Below are positions 19,396-30,469 of a stretch of DNA of 64,000 nucleotides, piece after piece. Origin of the DNA: an uncultured Rhodospirillaceae bacterium. Its GTDB lineage: Bacteria; Pseudomonadota; Alphaproteobacteria; Rhodospirillales; Magnetospirillaceae. The stretch lies in assembly GCA_903901915.1 (NCBI GenBank), contig CAIUSV010000044.1:33327-97326 (forward strand), read 5' to 3'. Within the stretch, counting starts at the first letter, position 1. The number at the start of each line of letters is the position of its first letter. Position numbers and translations under genes: made by a program. Under the pieces are notes generated by a model. That model was not told the DNA's origin. It made no database searches and saw nothing but the letters and a program-made list of their open reading frames with translations.

Positions 19396-20003
19396 CAGAT
19401 GCCCCTCCCCGACTGGACCTTGCGCAGTACCGCCGATTTGGCCGTGCGCGCCACCTGATCGGCGATGACCTGCTTGCGAACCCCGGTGCGGGACCGATGG
19501 GTCAACAAAATGGTGCCGATCATCGCCACCAGCAGGATCAGTCCCGACGCCTGGAACATGTAGACGTAGTTGGTATAGATCAGCTTCCCCAGCGCCACGA
19601 TATTGGTGGCTTGATCGATGGTCGGCGTCGGCGCCCGGATCAGCGCCTCGACATCGGGGGCAAAGGCCCAGCCGCCGACCATGGCCAGCAGCTCCACCAA
19701 CAGCACCACCGCGATCAACGCCCCGGTGGGCAGGTATTGCAGGAAGCCCTCGCGGAACTGGACCTGATTGATGTCGAGCATCATCACCACGAACAGGAAC
19801 AGCACCGCCACCGCGCCGACATAGACCACCACCAGCACCATGGCGAGGAACTCGGCCCCCAGCAGCAGGAACAACCCCGCCGAGTTGAAGAAGGCGAGAA
19901 TCAGCCAAAGTACGGAATTCACCGGGTTGCGTGCCGAGATGACCATCACCCCGGCCCCTACCACGATGGCAGAGAACATGTAGAAGATCAGAGCCGTGAA
20001 CAT
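19395..20003 (-). CDS. nuoJ: NADH-quinone oxidoreductase subunit J
   Basis: A 202-residue membrane subunit with five predicted helices. It has the [20 protein letters not shown] and [20 protein letters not shown] helices typical of NuoJ; the latter includes the pi-bulge helix involved in coupling quinone reduction to proton pumping. ATG at 20003. It sits 15 nt after nuoI and shares one base with nuoK. Confidence 0.96.
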   Translation of the reverse strand: MFTALIFYMFSAIVVGAGVMVISARNPVNSVLWLILAFFNSAGLFLLLGAEFLAMVLVVVYVGAVAVLFLFVVMMLDINQVQFREGFLQYLPTGALIAVVLLVELLAMVGGWAFAPDVEALIRAPTPTIDQATNIVALGKLIYTNYVYMFQASGLILLVAMIGTILLTHRSRTGVRKQVIADQVARTAKSAVLRKVQSGRGI

Positions 20004-20018
20004 GCCTCGTCCCCTAAA

Positions 20019-20507
20019 TCAGCGGTAGGGCGCGTCGGCGGCGATGCGGTAGGCCAATTCGACCTCCCAGCGGTCGCCGTTGGCGAGCAGTTTGGACTTG
20101 TTGTACATGAGCTCCGCCCGGGTCTCGGTGGCGTACTCGAAGTTCGGCCCCTCGACGATGGCGTCCACCGGGCACGCCTCCTGGCAGAAGCCGCAGAAGA
20201 TGCACTTCGTCATGTCGAGGTCGTAGCGCCGCGCCCGGCGCGACCCGTCCGCCCGCGGCTCCGGCTCGATGGTGATGGCCTGGGCCGGACATACCGCCTC
20301 GCAAAGCTTGCAGGCGATGCAGCGTTCCTCGCCGTTGGCATAACGGCGCAATGCATGCTCGCCGCGGAAGCGGGGCGACAACACACCCTTTTCATAGGGG
20401 TAGTTGATGGTCACCGGCGGCTTGAAGAAATAACGCAGCGTCACCGCCAAGCCCTGAAACAGCTCGTACAGGAAGAACGCGCGCGCGGTGCGGTCGATGA
20501 ACGACAT
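20019..20507 (-). CDS. nuoI: NADH-quinone oxidoreductase subunit I (two 4Fe-4S clusters)
   Basis: A 162-residue hydrophilic ferredoxin-like subunit of the peripheral arm. Two CxxCxxCxxxCP motifs, [12 protein letters not shown] and [12 protein letters not shown], bind clusters N6a and N6b that pass electrons toward N2. The N-terminal helix ([18 protein letters not shown]) lies on the membrane. ATG at 20507; 11 nt after nuoH. Confidence 0.97.
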   Translation of the reverse strand: MSFIDRTARAFFLYELFQGLAVTLRYFFKPPVTINYPYEKGVLSPRFRGEHALRRYANGEERCIACKLCEAVCPAQAITIEPEPRADGSRRARRYDLDMTKCIFCGFCQEACPVDAIVEGPNFEYATETRAELMYNKSKLLANGDRWEVELAYRIAADAPYR

Positions 20508-20518
20508 CAGTCAGGCTC

Positions 20519-21547
20519 CTATCCCTGATTCGGCAGCCAACCGAACGCGGTCAGCACGCTTGCGGTCAGAACCAGCCATATCAACGAGAACGGCAGGAAT
20601 ACCTTCCAGCCCAGGCGCATCAACTGGTCGTAGCGATAACGCGGGAAGGTGGCTCGCACCCACAGGAAGATGAACATCACGAAGCAGATCTTGAGGAACA
20701 GCCACAGCGGCCCCGGGATCATATTGAACGGCGCGATGTCGAACAGCGGCAGCCACCCGCCCAGGAACAGAATGGAGGTCATCGCCCCCATCAGCAGCAT
20801 GTTGGCGTACTCGCCCAAAAAGAACAGGGCGAAGGCCATGGCCGAGTATTCGACGTTGTAGCCGGCCACCAGTTCCGCCTCGGCCTCGGGAAGGTCGAAG
20901 GGCGAGCGATTGGTCTCGGCCAGGCCGGAAATCAGGAAGATGAAGAACATCGGCAGGTGCGGGATGATGAACCACATCTTCTTTTGCGCCAGCACCACGT
21001 CGGAGAGGTTCAGCGACCCCACCGTCAGCAGCACCGAGATCAGCACGAAGCCGATGGAGACCTCGTAGGACACCATCTGCGCCGCCGACCGCAGGCCGCC
21101 GAGGAAGGCGTACTTTGAGTTGGAGGCCCAACCGGCCATGACGATGCCGTACACCCCCATGGACGAGATGGCGAAGATGTAAAGGATGCCGACGTTGATG
21201 TCGGCCAGCACCATGCCCTGATCGAACGGGATCACCGCCCACGCCACCAGCGCCAGGAAGAAGGTCAGCATCGGCGCGCCGATGAAGATCACCGGGTTGG
21301 AGTTGGTCGGAAGCACCGTCTCCTTGACGAACAGCTTGAGGCCGTCCGCCATGGGCTGCAGCAGCCCGAGCGGCCCAACCGTGTTGGGTCCCTTGCGCAG
21401 CTGCATGGCACCGATCACCTTGCGCTCGGCATAGGTGAGGTACGCCACCGCGATCAGCAGCGGCAAGACGATGGCGACGATCTGAACGACGATTACGATC
21501 AGACGCCAGACGAAGGGGGGCAGCAGCCCGGCCAGAAGGTCAACCAT
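20519..21547 (-). CDS. nuoH: NADH-quinone oxidoreductase subunit H
   Basis: A 342-residue, eight-helix membrane subunit next to the quinone chamber. It has [20 protein letters not shown] and the [20 protein letters not shown] loop, both hallmarks of NuoH/ND1. The start is ATG at 21547, which overlaps the nuoG end by 8 nt; the longer open frame reaches back into nuoG and is not used. Confidence 0.97.
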   Translation of the reverse strand: MVDLLAGLLPPFVWRLIVIVVQIVAIVLPLLIAVAYLTYAERKVIGAMQLRKGPNTVGPLGLLQPMADGLKLFVKETVLPTNSNPVIFIGAPMLTFFLALVAWAVIPFDQGMVLADINVGILYIFAISSMGVYGIVMAGWASNSKYAFLGGLRSAAQMVSYEVSIGFVLISVLLTVGSLNLSDVVLAQKKMWFIIPHLPMFFIFLISGLAETNRSPFDLPEAEAELVAGYNVEYSAMAFALFFLGEYANMLLMGAMTSILFLGGWLPLFDIAPFNMIPGPLWLFLKICFVMFIFLWVRATFPRYRYDQLMRLGWKVFLPFSLIWLVLTASVLTAFGWLPNQG

Positions 21548-23609
21548 GGGTCCCCGTCTTCTTGTGGTTGCAACCACCGCCGAACGCCGCCGTGCACTCC
21601 GCCATGGTCTTGGAGGCACGACTGATCGGGTCGGTCATGTAGAAGTTGTCGATACCAGACACCAGCGACCGGTCCGACGGCGTACCGTCGGTGCCGAAAG
21701 CGGCCCCCCAGGGGGCGGCGGTGACCTCGCCGATGGCGGCGAAGACCGGACTGACCTTGGTCAGACGCTCGCGCACCGCCTTCAGGCTGTCGTAAGGCAG
21801 CAACTTACCCAACGTCTCGGACAGCGCGCGAATGATGCGCCAATCCTCCTTGGCCTCGCCGGGCGGGAAGACCGCCAGCTTGGTCTGCTGGGCCCGGCCT
21901 TCGGTGTTGACGTAGGTGGCGTTCTTCTCGGTATAGGCCGCACCGGGCAAAACCACGTCGGCGCGGTGCGCCCCGGCATCGCCATGGGACCCCTGATAGA
22001 CCACGAAGGCACTGCCAAGGCCCTTGACGTCGATCTCGTCGGCGCCAAGCAGGAACACTACCGAGATGTCACCCTTGGCGGCGCCATCGACGATGGCGGC
22101 GGTATCCCGCCCCCCCGTCCCCGGCACGAAACCGAGGTCGAGACCACCGACGCGGGCCGCTGCTGTGTGCAGTACGTTAAAGCCGTTCCAACCGTCCTTG
22201 ACCAATCCGGCGGCATCGGCCAGCTTGCGGGCCAGCCCCAGGATCGCCGCACCGTCGTCAGCGGCCAAGGCGCCCTGACCGATGATCAGCGCCGGCTTGG
22301 CCGCCGCCTTCAGCACCTCGAAGAAGGGATGCTTGCCGTCGGCGATATCCTTGAGAACCGTCGCCGAAGCCCCCAGATGCTCGTACTTGTAGGTCAGGTC
22401 CGACTTGTGGCCGATGCGCGCCACCTTGAAGCCACCCTTGCTCCAACGCTTGCGAATGCGCGCGTTGAGTACCGGGGATTCCTTGCGCGGATTGGTGCCG
22501 ATCAGCAACAGCGCGTCGGCCTCCTCGATGCCCGCCGCCGTGCTGTTGAACAGGTACGACGCCCGCACCGCCGGATCGAGCTTGGCGCCGTCCTGACGAC
22601 AATCCAGATTGGGCGACCCCAGCAGCGCCATCAGGTCCTTCAGCGCCACCATGGCCTCGGCGTCGGCCTGATCACCGGCGATGGCGGCGATCTTCGAGCC
22701 GTCGAGGCCCTTGATCCTGGCGGCGATGGCGGCGAATGCCTCGGCCCAGCTCGCCGGCTGCAACTTGCCGTCCTTGCGGACATATGGCCGGTCCAGACGC
22801 TGGCGCTTAAGCCCATCGACGGCAAAGCGCGAGCGGTCCGACAACCATTCCTCGTTGACGTCCTCGTTGACGCGGGGCAGGACGCGAATGACCTCGTTGC
22901 CGCGGGTGTCGACCCGGATGGACGCGCCGAGGCCGTCCATGGCATCGATGCTTTCGGTCTTCTTCAACTCCCACGCCCGGTAGGTATAGGACGCCGGCTT
23001 ATTGGTCAGCGCCCCCACCGGGCACAGGTCGATCAGGTTACCCGACAGCTCGGACGAAACCGCTGCGTTGACGTAGCGACCGATCTCCAGGTGCTCGCCG
23101 CGACCGAGACCACCCAGCACCGGGGTGCCGGCGACTTCGGAAATGAAGCGGATACAGCGGGTGCATTGGATGCAGCGGGTCATCATGGTCTGAACCAGCG
23201 GACCATAATCCTTGTCCGGCACCGCCCGCTTGCCCTCCTGGCAACGGCCGCGATCGGAGCCATAGGCCATGGCCTGATCCTGCAGATCGCACTCGCCGCC
23301 CTGGTCGCAGATCGGGCAGTCGAGCGGATGGTTGATCAGCAGGAATTCCATCACCCCCTGGCGGGCCTTGCGCACCACCGCGGTGTTGGTCTTGACCACC
23401 ATGCCCTCGCCCACCGGTTGGGCGCAGGACGCCACCGGCTTGGGCATCTTCTCCACTTCCACCAAGCACATGCGGCAATTGCCGGCGATGGCGAGGCGCT
23501 CGTGATAGCAGAAACGCGGGATCTCGATGCCGAGTTGGTCGGCGGCCTGGATGATGGTCGTCCCGGCCTCGACTTCGATTTCCCTGCCGTCGATCGTCAG
23601 CTTGGGCAT
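21540..23609 (-). CDS. nuoG: NADH-quinone oxidoreductase subunit G
   Basis: A 689-residue iron-sulfur subunit of the peripheral arm. The N-terminal 2Fe-2S ferredoxin domain ([17 protein letters not shown]) is followed by the His-Cys3 cluster region ([19 protein letters not shown]), further Cys clusters near [12 protein letters not shown], and a molybdopterin-oxidoreductase-like domain without cofactor. It carries clusters N1b, N4 and N5. ATG at 23609; 17 nt after nuoF. Normal alphaproteobacterial length. Confidence 0.97.
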   Translation of the reverse strand: MPKLTIDGREIEVEAGTTIIQAADQLGIEIPRFCYHERLAIAGNCRMCLVEVEKMPKPVASCAQPVGEGMVVKTNTAVVRKARQGVMEFLLINHPLDCPICDQGGECDLQDQAMAYGSDRGRCQEGKRAVPDKDYGPLVQTMMTRCIQCTRCIRFISEVAGTPVLGGLGRGEHLEIGRYVNAAVSSELSGNLIDLCPVGALTNKPASYTYRAWELKKTESIDAMDGLGASIRVDTRGNEVIRVLPRVNEDVNEEWLSDRSRFAVDGLKRQRLDRPYVRKDGKLQPASWAEAFAAIAARIKGLDGSKIAAIAGDQADAEAMVALKDLMALLGSPNLDCRQDGAKLDPAVRASYLFNSTAAGIEEADALLLIGTNPRKESPVLNARIRKRWSKGGFKVARIGHKSDLTYKYEHLGASATVLKDIADGKHPFFEVLKAAAKPALIIGQGALAADDGAAILGLARKLADAAGLVKDGWNGFNVLHTAAARVGGLDLGFVPGTGGRDTAAIVDGAAKGDISVVFLLGADEIDVKGLGSAFVVYQGSHGDAGAHRADVVLPGAAYTEKNATYVNTEGRAQQTKLAVFPPGEAKEDWRIIRALSETLGKLLPYDSLKAVRERLTKVSPVFAAIGEVTAAPWGAAFGTDGTPSDRSLVSGIDNFYMTDPISRASKTMAECTAAFGGGCNHKKTGTHG

Positions 23610-23626
23610 TGCCGTACTCTCTCTTC

Positions 23627-24910
23627 TCAGGCCGCGCGGGTCTTGGCTTGGCGATCCTTGATGCGCCGCTCAAGCTCGGGACGGAAGGTGCGGATCAGGC
23701 CCTGGACCGGCCACGCGGCCGCATCACCCAGGGCGCAGATGGTGTGACCCTCGATCTGCCGGGAAACCTCCTCGAGAAGGTCGATCTCGGACAGCTGGGC
23801 GTCGCCGGTAACCATGCGGTTCATGATGCGGGCCATCCAGCCGGTGCCTTCGCGGCACGGCGTGCACTGGCCGCAGCTCTCGTGCCAGTAGAACTTGGAC
23901 AGCCGGGCGATGGCGCGGACCAGATCGGTGGACTTGTCCATGACGATCACCGCCGCGGTGCCAAGACCGGAGCGCTGGGCCTTGAGCGCGTCGAAATCCA
24001 TGGTCACGGTATCGCACTGAGCCTTGTTCAGCATCGGCACCGACGACCCGCCGGGAATGATCGCCAACAGATTGTCCCAGCCGCCGCGCACACCGCCGGC
24101 ATGCTTTTCGATGAGGTCCTTGAGCGGAACACCCATTTCCTCTTCGACGTTGCACGGATTGTTCACATGGCCGGAAATGCAGAACACCTTGGTGCCGGTG
24201 TTGTTGGGCTTGCCCAGGCCGGCGAACCAGGAGGCACCGCGACGCAGGATGGTGGGCGAAACCGCGATGGATTCCACGTTGTTAACCGTGGTCGGACAGC
24301 CGTAAAGGCCGACACCGGCCGGAAACGGCGGCTTCAGGCGGGGCTGGCCCTTCTTGCCTTCCAAGCTTTCGATCAGCGCCGATTCCTCGCCGCAAACATA
24401 GGCGCCGGCGCCGCGATGGACGTAGACCTCGCAGTCCCAGCCCGAGCCGCAGGCGTTCGGCCCGATCAGGCCGGCAGCCCTGGCTTCGTCGATGGCGTAG
24501 TTGAGGTGTTCGGCCTCGCGCACGAATTCGCCGCGAATATAGATATAAGCGGCGTGCGCCCCGATGGCGAAACTGGCGATCAGCGCGCCCTCGACCAGCT
24601 TATGCGGATCGAACCGCATCATCTCGCGGTCCTTGCAGGTGCCGGGCTCGCCCTCGTCGGCGTTGATAACGAGGTAGTGCGGCCGTGGCCCTTCGGTCTT
24701 GGGCATGAACGACCACTTCACCCCGGTGGGGAAGCCGGCGCCGCCTCGGCCGCGCAGACCGGAATTCTTCATCTCGTCGATGATCCAGTCGCGGCCCTTG
24801 GCGAGAATGTCCTTGGTGCCATTCCAGTCCCCGCGTGAGCGCGCCCCGGCCAGCCGCCAGTCGTGGAGGCCGTACAGGTTGGTGAAGATCCTATCTGAGT
24901 CGCGCAGCAT
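23627..24910 (-). CDS. nuoF: NADH-quinone oxidoreductase subunit F (NADH/FMN subunit)
   Basis: A 427-residue subunit holding FMN, the NADH site and cluster N3. Motifs: the glycine-rich [33 protein letters not shown], the [12 protein letters not shown] motif with the 4Fe-4S cysteines, and a later Cys near [10 protein letters not shown]. The start is ATG at 24910 with a GGAGAAGG ribosome-binding site, one base overlapping the nuoE stop; upstream open frame is discarded. Confidence 0.97.
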   Translation of the reverse strand: MLRDSDRIFTNLYGLHDWRLAGARSRGDWNGTKDILAKGRDWIIDEMKNSGLRGRGGAGFPTGVKWSFMPKTEGPRPHYLVINADEGEPGTCKDREMMRFDPHKLVEGALIASFAIGAHAAYIYIRGEFVREAEHLNYAIDEARAAGLIGPNACGSGWDCEVYVHRGAGAYVCGEESALIESLEGKKGQPRLKPPFPAGVGLYGCPTTVNNVESIAVSPTILRRGASWFAGLGKPNNTGTKVFCISGHVNNPCNVEEEMGVPLKDLIEKHAGGVRGGWDNLLAIIPGGSSVPMLNKAQCDTVTMDFDALKAQRSGLGTAAVIVMDKSTDLVRAIARLSKFYWHESCGQCTPCREGTGWMARIMNRMVTGDAQLSEIDLLEEVSRQIEGHTICALGDAAAWPVQGLIRTFRPELERRIKDRQAKTRAA

Positions 24911-25518
24911 CAGGCCTTCTCCGTCTGGAAGGTAAGCTCGGTGAGCGAAGTCGGCCCGCCCGCCGGGCACGAGAACTGGCGACCGTTCTGCGGACCCGGC
25001 TTGGGGGTCTCGCCGCGCTTCAGCGCCTCCAGCACCGCCTTGGTGCTGTTGGCGTCCAGGTCCTCGTAATAATCGTCGTTGATCTGCATCATCGGCGCGT
25101 TGACGCAGGCGCCCAGGCATTCAACTTCCGACAGGGTAAACAGCCCGTCGGAGGTCATGTCGCCGAAATCGACGCCCAGCGCCGCCTTGGCGGCGGCAAC
25201 CACGTCGTCGGAACCTCGCAGCATGCAGGGCAGGTTGGTGCAGACCTGGACGTGGAACTTACCCACCGGCTTGCGGTTGTACATGGTGTAGAAGGTCGCC
25301 ACCTCCTCCACCCGGATGGGGGCCATGTCCAGCATGCCGGCAATCACCTCCATGGCGGCGCGGCTGACCCAGCCTTCCTGGCGCTGGGCCAGATCAAGCA
25401 GCGGCATCACCGCGCTCTGCTGGCGGCCGGCGGGATATTTGGCGATGAAGGCCTTGGCCTTCTCGGCATAATCCGCCGTGAAGGCGAAGCTGTTCGGTTC
25501 GTGGGTCATGTTGCTCAT
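24910..25518 (-). CDS. nuoE: NADH-quinone oxidoreductase subunit E
   Basis: A 202-residue thioredoxin-fold 2Fe-2S subunit carrying cluster N1a. Ligand motifs are [12 protein letters not shown] and [19 protein letters not shown] at 25518 overlaps the nuoD stop by 4 nt; a second ATG three codons on is possible. The C-terminal extension ([20 protein letters not shown]) is longer than in E. coli but usual for Alphaproteobacteria. Confidence 0.96.
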   Translation of the reverse strand: MSNMTHEPNSFAFTADYAEKAKAFIAKYPAGRQQSAVMPLLDLAQRQEGWVSRAAMEVIAGMLDMAPIRVEEVATFYTMYNRKPVGKFHVQVCTNLPCMLRGSDDVVAAAKAALGVDFGDMTSDGLFTLSEVECLGACVNAPMMQINDDYYEDLDANSTKAVLEALKRGETPKPGPQNGRQFSCPAGGPTSLTELTFQTEKA

Positions 25519-26693
25519 CGGTCGATCTCGCCGAAAACGATGTCGACGGAGCCGATGTTGGCGACCACGTCGGCCAGCATGTGCCCCTTGGACATCATGT
25601 CGAGGGCCTGGAGGGAGACGAACCCCGGCGGCCGGATCTTGCAGCGGTAAGGCTTACCCGAGCCGTCGGAGATCAGATAGACCGAGAACTCGCCCTTGGG
25701 CGCCTCGGTAGCGGCATAGACCTCGCCGGCCGGGACATGGAAGCCCTCGGTGCACAGCTTGAAGTGATGGATCAACGCCTCCATCGAAGTCTTCATCTCG
25801 GCGCGCGGCGGTGGGCTGACCTTGCGGTCCTGCACCTTGACCGGGCCGCCCGGCATCTTGGCCAGGCACTGCTTCATGATCTTGATGCTTTCGCGCATTT
25901 CGAGAATGCGCATCAGGTAGCGGTCGTAGCAATCGCCGTGGCTGCCCACCGGAATGTCGAAGTCCATCTCGTCATAGACTTCGTAGGGCTGGGCCTTGCG
26001 CAGGTCCCAGGCGATGCCCGAGGCGCGCAGATTGGCGCCGGTAAAGCCCCAGTCCAGGGCCTGATCCGGACTGACGATGCCGATATCCACCACCCGCTGC
26101 TTGAAGATGCGGTTTTCGGTGGCGATGGTCTCCATGTCGTCGAGGACGGGAATGAAGGTCTCACACCACTGGCCGATGTCGTCGAGCAGATCCGGCGGCA
26201 GATCGGCGGCGACGCCGCCCACCCGGAAATAGGCGGTATGGAGCCGGGCACCCGAGGCGCGCTCGTAATACTCCATCAGCTTCTCGCGTTCCTCGAAGGC
26301 GTAGAGCAGCGGCGTCATGCCGCCCACGTCCATGACGAAACAGCCGACGTTCAGCAGATGGTTGAGGATGCGGCTGAGCTCGGCCATCAGCGTGCGGATG
26401 TACTTGGCCCGCGGCGGCAATTCGATCCCCAGCAGCCGCTCCGTCGCCAGGACGAACGGATGCTCCTGGTTCATGGTGCCGACATAATCCAGCCGGTCGA
26501 AATACGGCGTCGATTGCAGGTAGGTCTTGTGCTCAATCAGCTTCTCGGTACCCCGATGCAGCAGGCCGATATGGGGGTCGGCTCGCGCCACCACCTCGCC
26601 CGCCATCTCCAGCACCAGACGCAGCACGCCGTGCGCCGCCGGATGCTGGGGACCGAAATTGATGCTGTAATTCTGGATCTGGGATTCGGCCAT
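25515..26693 (-). CDS. nuoD: NADH-quinone oxidoreductase subunit D
   Basis: A 392-residue 49-kDa-type subunit related to NiFe-hydrogenase large subunits, forming the quinone pocket with NuoB. It has [15 protein letters not shown], with the quinone-site His, [14 protein letters not shown] and [21 protein letters not shown] and D are separate genes here, unlike the fused nuoCD of enterobacteria. ATG at 26693, 1 nt after nuoC. Confidence 0.97.
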   Translation of the reverse strand: MAESQIQNYSINFGPQHPAAHGVLRLVLEMAGEVVARADPHIGLLHRGTEKLIEHKTYLQSTPYFDRLDYVGTMNQEHPFVLATERLLGIELPPRAKYIRTLMAELSRILNHLLNVGCFVMDVGGMTPLLYAFEEREKLMEYYERASGARLHTAYFRVGGVAADLPPDLLDDIGQWCETFIPVLDDMETIATENRIFKQRVVDIGIVSPDQALDWGFTGANLRASGIAWDLRKAQPYEVYDEMDFDIPVGSHGDCYDRYLMRILEMRESIKIMKQCLAKMPGGPVKVQDRKVSPPPRAEMKTSMEALIHHFKLCTEGFHVPAGEVYAATEAPKGEFSVYLISDGSGKPYRCKIRPPGFVSLQALDMMSKGHMLADVVANIGSVDIVFGEIDR

Positions 26694-26694
26694 C

Positions 26695-27297
26695 TCAGCT
26701 ATTCCCCCCGGCCTTCTCGTCGCCCGGCAGCGGACCTTCCCACGGCGACAGGAAATCGAAGCTGCGGAAATCCTGGGTGAGTTTCACCGGCTCGTAGACC
26801 ACCCGCTTCTGCTCGTCGTCGTAACGCACCTCGACATAGCCGGTCAGCGGGAAATCCTTGCGCAGCGGATGCCCCTCGAAGCCGTAATCGGTCAGGATGC
26901 GGCGCAGATCGGGATGGTCGGAGAACAGCACCCCGTACATGTCCCACACCTCGCGCTCGAACCACCCCGCCGAACTGAACACCCCGGTCACCGAGGGAAC
27001 CGGAGTCTCCTCGTCGGTGGCGACCTTCACCCGGACCCGCTGGTTATGCTTCAGCGACAGCAGGTGATAGACCACGTCGAAGCGCTGCTCGCGCGACGGC
27101 CAGTCCACCCCGCACACATCCACCAGCTGCTTGAACAGGCAACCGGCGTCGTCACGGAGATAGGTGAGAACCTTGACCACCCCGGCGGCGCGGACCTGAA
27201 GCGTCAGTTCGCCGCAGCGATTGACCTCGGTCCCCAACACGTCCTGGGGCAGGGCTGCGGCGATGTAGTCGCCAAGATCCTTCAGCGCTTGCGTCAT
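26695..27297 (-). CDS. nuoC: NADH-quinone oxidoreductase subunit C
   Basis: A 200-residue 30-kDa-type subunit of the peripheral arm. It has the [19 protein letters not shown] region and the signature [20 protein letters not shown] followed by [13 protein letters not shown]. The start is ATG at 27297; the frame is open much further upstream, but that part is an out-of-frame reading of nuoB. 23 nt separate it from nuoB. Confidence 0.96.
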   Translation of the reverse strand: MTQALKDLGDYIAAALPQDVLGTEVNRCGELTLQVRAAGVVKVLTYLRDDAGCLFKQLVDVCGVDWPSREQRFDVVYHLLSLKHNQRVRVKVATDEETPVPSVTGVFSSAGWFEREVWDMYGVLFSDHPDLRRILTDYGFEGHPLRKDFPLTGYVEVRYDDEQKRVVYEPVKLTQDFRSFDFLSPWEGPLPGDEKAGGNS

Positions 27298-27320
27298 GTT
27301 GGGCAATCCCTGTTTGTGCG

Positions 27321-27887
27321 CTAGCGGAAAATCGACCCGGTGCGCCGGATCTTCTTCTTCAGTTGCAGGATGCCGTACATCAGCGCCTCGGCGCTGGGCG
27401 GGCAGCCCGGCACATAGATATCCACCGGCACGATGCGGTCGCACCCGCGTACCACCGAGTAGGAATAATGGTAGTAGCCGCCACCGTTGGCGCACGATCC
27501 CATCGAGATCACCCAGCGCGGCTCGGCCATCTGGTCGTAGACGCGCCGTAGCGCCGGCGCCATCTTGTTGGTCAGCGTGCCGGCGACGATCATCAGGTCG
27601 GACTGGCGCGGGCTGGGACGGAAGACGACGCCGAAGCGGTCCATGTCGTAACGCGAACAGCCCGCGTGCATCATCTCGACGGCGCAACAGGCCAGACCGA
27701 AGGTCACCGGCCAAAGGCTGCCGGTACGGGCCCAGTTGACCACGGCGTCGACGCTGGCGACGACAAAACCCTTATCGGAAATCTCGTCGGTGACGACACG
27801 CAGCAGCGCATCCTGGGCCGGACCGGGAGGCAGCGGCGCCGCGTGGTCGGCCGACAGGATGCCGGTGGAGGACGGGTTCACTCCCAT
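27321..27887 (-). CDS. nuoB: NADH-quinone oxidoreductase subunit B
   Basis: A 188-residue PSST-type subunit carrying the terminal cluster N2, which reduces quinone. Motifs: [31 protein letters not shown] and [17 protein letters not shown] supply the four Cys ligands. The ATG at 27887 is chosen because an AGGGAG ribosome-binding site lies 8 nt before it; an ATG seven codons earlier has none. With this start it overlaps nuoA by 10 nt. Confidence 0.95.
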   Translation of the reverse strand: MGVNPSSTGILSADHAAPLPPGPAQDALLRVVTDEISDKGFVVASVDAVVNWARTGSLWPVTFGLACCAVEMMHAGCSRYDMDRFGVVFRPSPRQSDLMIVAGTLTNKMAPALRRVYDQMAEPRWVISMGSCANGGGYYHYSYSVVRGCDRIVPVDIYVPGCPPSAEALMYGILQLKKKIRRTGSIFR

Positions 27888-28243
27888 TCCAGGGCTCCCT
27901 TTCGCCATTCATAGATGAAGCCGACGGTCAGCACGCCCAGGAACAGCATCATCGACCAGAACCCGAACATGCCGATCTTGCCCAGCGTCACCGCCCACGG
28001 AAACAGGAAGGCGACTTCCAGGTCAAAGATGATGAACAGGATGGCGACGAGGTAGAACCGCACCTCGAACTTGGAACGGGCATCGCCGAAGGCGTCGAAG
28101 CCGCATTCATAGGCGGCCGCCTTCTCCGTGTCGGGCTTCTGGGTCGCGACCAGCCATGAGCCGCCGACACAGATCCCGGCGACGACGATGGCGATGCCGA
28201 GAAAAACCAGGATAGGCAGATATTCGAGCAGCCAAGCGTCCAT
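27878..28243 (-). CDS. nuoA: NADH-quinone oxidoreductase subunit A
   Basis: A 121-residue, three-helix membrane subunit and first gene of the 14-gene nuo operon. It has the conserved [20 protein letters not shown] loop, whose Cys sits near the quinone site, and the [18 protein letters not shown] helix with its Asp/Glu pair. ATG at 28243. The operon promoter should lie between here and tRNA-Asp (28244-28480); no confident -35/-10 pair is obvious. Confidence 0.97.
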   Translation of the reverse strand: MDAWLLEYLPILVFLGIAIVVAGICVGGSWLVATQKPDTEKAAAYECGFDAFGDARSKFEVRFYLVAILFIIFDLEVAFLFPWAVTLGKIGMFGFWSMMLFLGVLTVGFIYEWRKGALEWE

Positions 28244-28480
28244 CGTCCCGCCCTACCAAAAGGTGTTCCGACCCGAGGCCCCATCCCGACTTCCGGATCG
28301 TCGCGCGCCCGATCCCGCCCTTAGACTGCCAAACATCTTGGAATTGTCGTCATGGCGGGGTGGTGCGAAAGCGACGGTTCGTGAATGCCGATCGGGAGCG
28401 ACCTCCTGCTACAAACCACACCACACTGCGCCCGCCCTTGGCCGGTCGCCCCCCGCGGAACCACCTCTATCAGGGCGGTA

Positions 28481-28557
28481 TGGCGGGAGTGACGGGGCTC
28501 GAACCCGCGACCTCCGGCGTGACAGGCCGGCGCTCTGACCGACTGAGCTACACCCCC
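28481..28557 (-). tRNA. tRNA-Asp (anticodon GTC)
   Basis: A 77-nt tRNA with encoded 3' CCA. The acceptor GGGGGTG pairs with CACTCCC (one G-U pair), the D-arm contains TAGCTCAGT, the anticodon loop is CTGTCAC within a CCGGC/GCCGG stem, and the T-arm contains GGTTCGAGCC. All arms fold. It is transcribed toward nuoA. Confidence 0.97.
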
Positions 28558-28963
28558 CGCGGCCACCCGCGTGGGTAGGAGCGGTGTAATCCAGGGCCAA
28601 TGACCTGTCAAGCCAACAAGGTGATACCCACAACATTTTTATGGCGGAAGGGGCATGCGGAAATCCGCGAGGGAAGCTGGCACGCCAAAATTGGCCGATC
28701 GTCACGATGGCTAGATTTATAATAATTGCCGACTTATCCCAAAGTATGCGCAGTATAACCATATTCGGCGCCGACTGGACTTTGCATAGTCTTCGCTAGA
28801 TCACAATGAAATGTCTTGATGTTTTTTTGACATAGATCAGTTGTTAACGTTTCGTCACCTTTCGCCGCGTAAAATGGCGCATAACTGACGATGAGGGGGC
28901 GGTCTTTTTCCGGCATCCCACAGGTGCGGAAGGCCGGCGTGAGAGTCGGCGCGATCTCACCGG
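28558..28963. other. 406-nt AT-richer intergenic region without a convincing gene
   Basis: Apart from the tRNA-Asp promoter, no supported gene is seen. A 60-codon minus frame (28734-28916) has no recognisable similarity and is not called. There is an FNR-like dyad TTGACATAGATCAG at 28827-28840. A hairpin directly after the GGDEF gene stop (28933-28964, ten base pairs with a 2-nt bulge) may end that transcript, though no T-tract follows. The base composition is visibly lower in GC than the flanks. Confidence 0.5.
28583..28611 (-). promoter_or_regulatory. Sigma-70-type promoter of tRNA-Asp
   Basis: On the minus strand, TTGACA (28611-28606) is followed after 16 nt by TTACAC (28589-28584), about 26 nt before the mature 5' end of tRNA-Asp. 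The -35 is a consensus match and the -10 a moderate one. Confidence 0.55.
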
Positions 28964-30439
28964 CTACCCACGTCCGACGACGGGAGACTGGCTGCTCCGG
29001 CGCTTGGCCTCATACATGGCGGCATCCGCATCCTTGATGATCTGATCCGGATCGCCATCATCTCCCAGGAACAGCCGTATCCCGATACTGGTTGACCCCT
29101 GGTGGCGAATATCGCCCAACACATACTCCTCGCTGAGACTCCGACGGAGTTTATCGGCTACCGAATTGGCCTGAGCCGCCGCCCGGTCCGGATCGGGCCC
29201 CAACCGTTCCAGCACCACAACGAACTCATCGCCACCGATCCGGGCGACGGTATCGCTGTCGCGCACCGACGCCAGCAGGCGGCGACCGACTTCCAACAGC
29301 AGGCGATCTCCGACATCATGGCCGTGCGTATCGTTTAACTGTTTGAATTTATTCAGATCAAGAAACAGAACCGCCAGATGGCTGTCGTCACGCCGGCTGG
29401 TGCTCAATGCCCGGCTCAACCGATCCAGCAGGAGACGGCGGTTGGGAAGATGGGTCAGCGCATCATGAAAGGCGATATGGCGTAGTTCCTCTTCTCTGCG
29501 TTTGCGCTCGGTCAGGTCAACGAACTGGATCAGCAGATGCCCTTCGCCGTCGAGATAGGTCGGCAGTATCCGGGCTTCGACCCAAATTTTCCCATTGCAG
29601 GGGGTTACGACGTTGATTTCCCGCTGCTGCGGGCTGTGGTGCGCCAGCGCGGTCAGGCAATCGCCGAGAAGGCCGGATTCCCGCCACGCCTCGATGGCGT
29701 GGAAGTTTTGCGCGGCAAGGTCCTCCCGCGTCGCGCCGACAAGCCGGGCATAGGCGTCATTCGCCAGAACGCACCGGCCACTGCCGGCATACACCCCCAT
29801 CGGAAGTGGTGAGCACAGAAGAATCGTCTTGTTGAAGTCAAGAGCTTCGGAGAGGTGCCGGGTACGCTCGATGACGCGATCTTCCAGGGTCGTGATCGAG
29901 GCAGCCAGATTCTGAAACAGCCTTGCGTTATCGATGGCGACGCTCGCCTGATTGGCGAATAGCGTCATGACGGTCAGGTCGCGGGTGTCGAAAGAAGCGC
30001 CACCTTCCTTGCCCATCGCCGACAGTCCGCCGATGATGACGCCGCGGCATATCAGCGGAACCAGCAGAATCGAAGACATGCCCGGTGCCCAACGCTTGCT
30101 GGAATCCAGCTCGAAATCCCAGTGCTCGCCGAAAAGCAGCGGCCGTTGGCGTTGGAGGACCCAGCCGCAGGGGCCCTCTTGAATCGGAAAGGTTTGATTG
30201 AGAAGCATCGACGCGAACTTTCCGTGCGCCGCGCCATAGGTGAAGGTCCGGCGATCAGGATCGATCAGCGGTACGACCAGCGTCTCGGCATTCACGACCT
30301 GGCGGGCGGCCTCGGCCACCGATACCAGCAGGTGCTCCAGATTCAGTTCCGAGACCAGATTCTCCCCCAGCGCCAGCAAAAGCTCCATTTCCTTGCTGGT
30401 CAGCGCAGGGGGGCCGGTGATGTCGTTGAGTTCGTCCAT
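28964..30439 (-). CDS. GAF-PAS-GGDEF diguanylate cyclase
   Basis: A 491-residue soluble signalling protein. A GAF domain (about 22-173) is followed by a short linker helix, a PAS domain (about 205-313) and a GGDEF domain (about 314-485). The active site is intact (GGDEF at 402-406) and an RDSD I-site precedes it by five residues, so it should make c-di-GMP and be product-inhibited. No EAL domain is present. It begins 30 nt after the dsrE-like gene on the same strand, suggesting co-transcription with a sulfur-relay-type pair. The GAF ligand is unknown. Confidence 0.92.
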   Translation of the reverse strand: MDELNDITGPPALTSKEMELLLALGENLVSELNLEHLLVSVAEAARQVVNAETLVVPLIDPDRRTFTYGAAHGKFASMLLNQTFPIQEGPCGWVLQRQRPLLFGEHWDFELDSSKRWAPGMSSILLVPLICRGVIIGGLSAMGKEGGASFDTRDLTVMTLFANQASVAIDNARLFQNLAASITTLEDRVIERTRHLSEALDFNKTILLCSPLPMGVYAGSGRCVLANDAYARLVGATREDLAAQNFHAIEAWRESGLLGDCLTALAHHSPQQREINVVTPCNGKIWVEARILPTYLDGEGHLLIQFVDLTERKRREEELRHIAFHDALTHLPNRRLLLDRLSRALSTSRRDDSHLAVLFLDLNKFKQLNDTHGHDVGDRLLLEVGRRLLASVRDSDTVARIGGDEFVVVLERLGPDPDRAAAQANSVADKLRRSLSEEYVLGDIRHQGSTSIGIRLFLGDDGDPDQIIKDADAAMYEAKRRSSQSPVVGRG

Positions 30440-30469
30440 CGACGTGATCTCGAAAACAGCCGCTGAGGA

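Noticed and set aside
26695..27714. Apparent fusion frame joining nuoB and nuoC
   Set aside because: The upstream half is nuoB read out of frame. NuoC similarity begins at the ATG at 27297.
14136..28243. Horizontal transfer of the nuo block
   Set aside because: Gene order, GC content and motif set are standard for Alphaproteobacteria, with no mobile-element scars.
28734..28916. 60-codon ORF in the spacer upstream of tRNA-Asp
   Set aside because: No ribosome-binding site, no recognisable similarity, and a composition unlike neighbouring genes. Left as intergenic.
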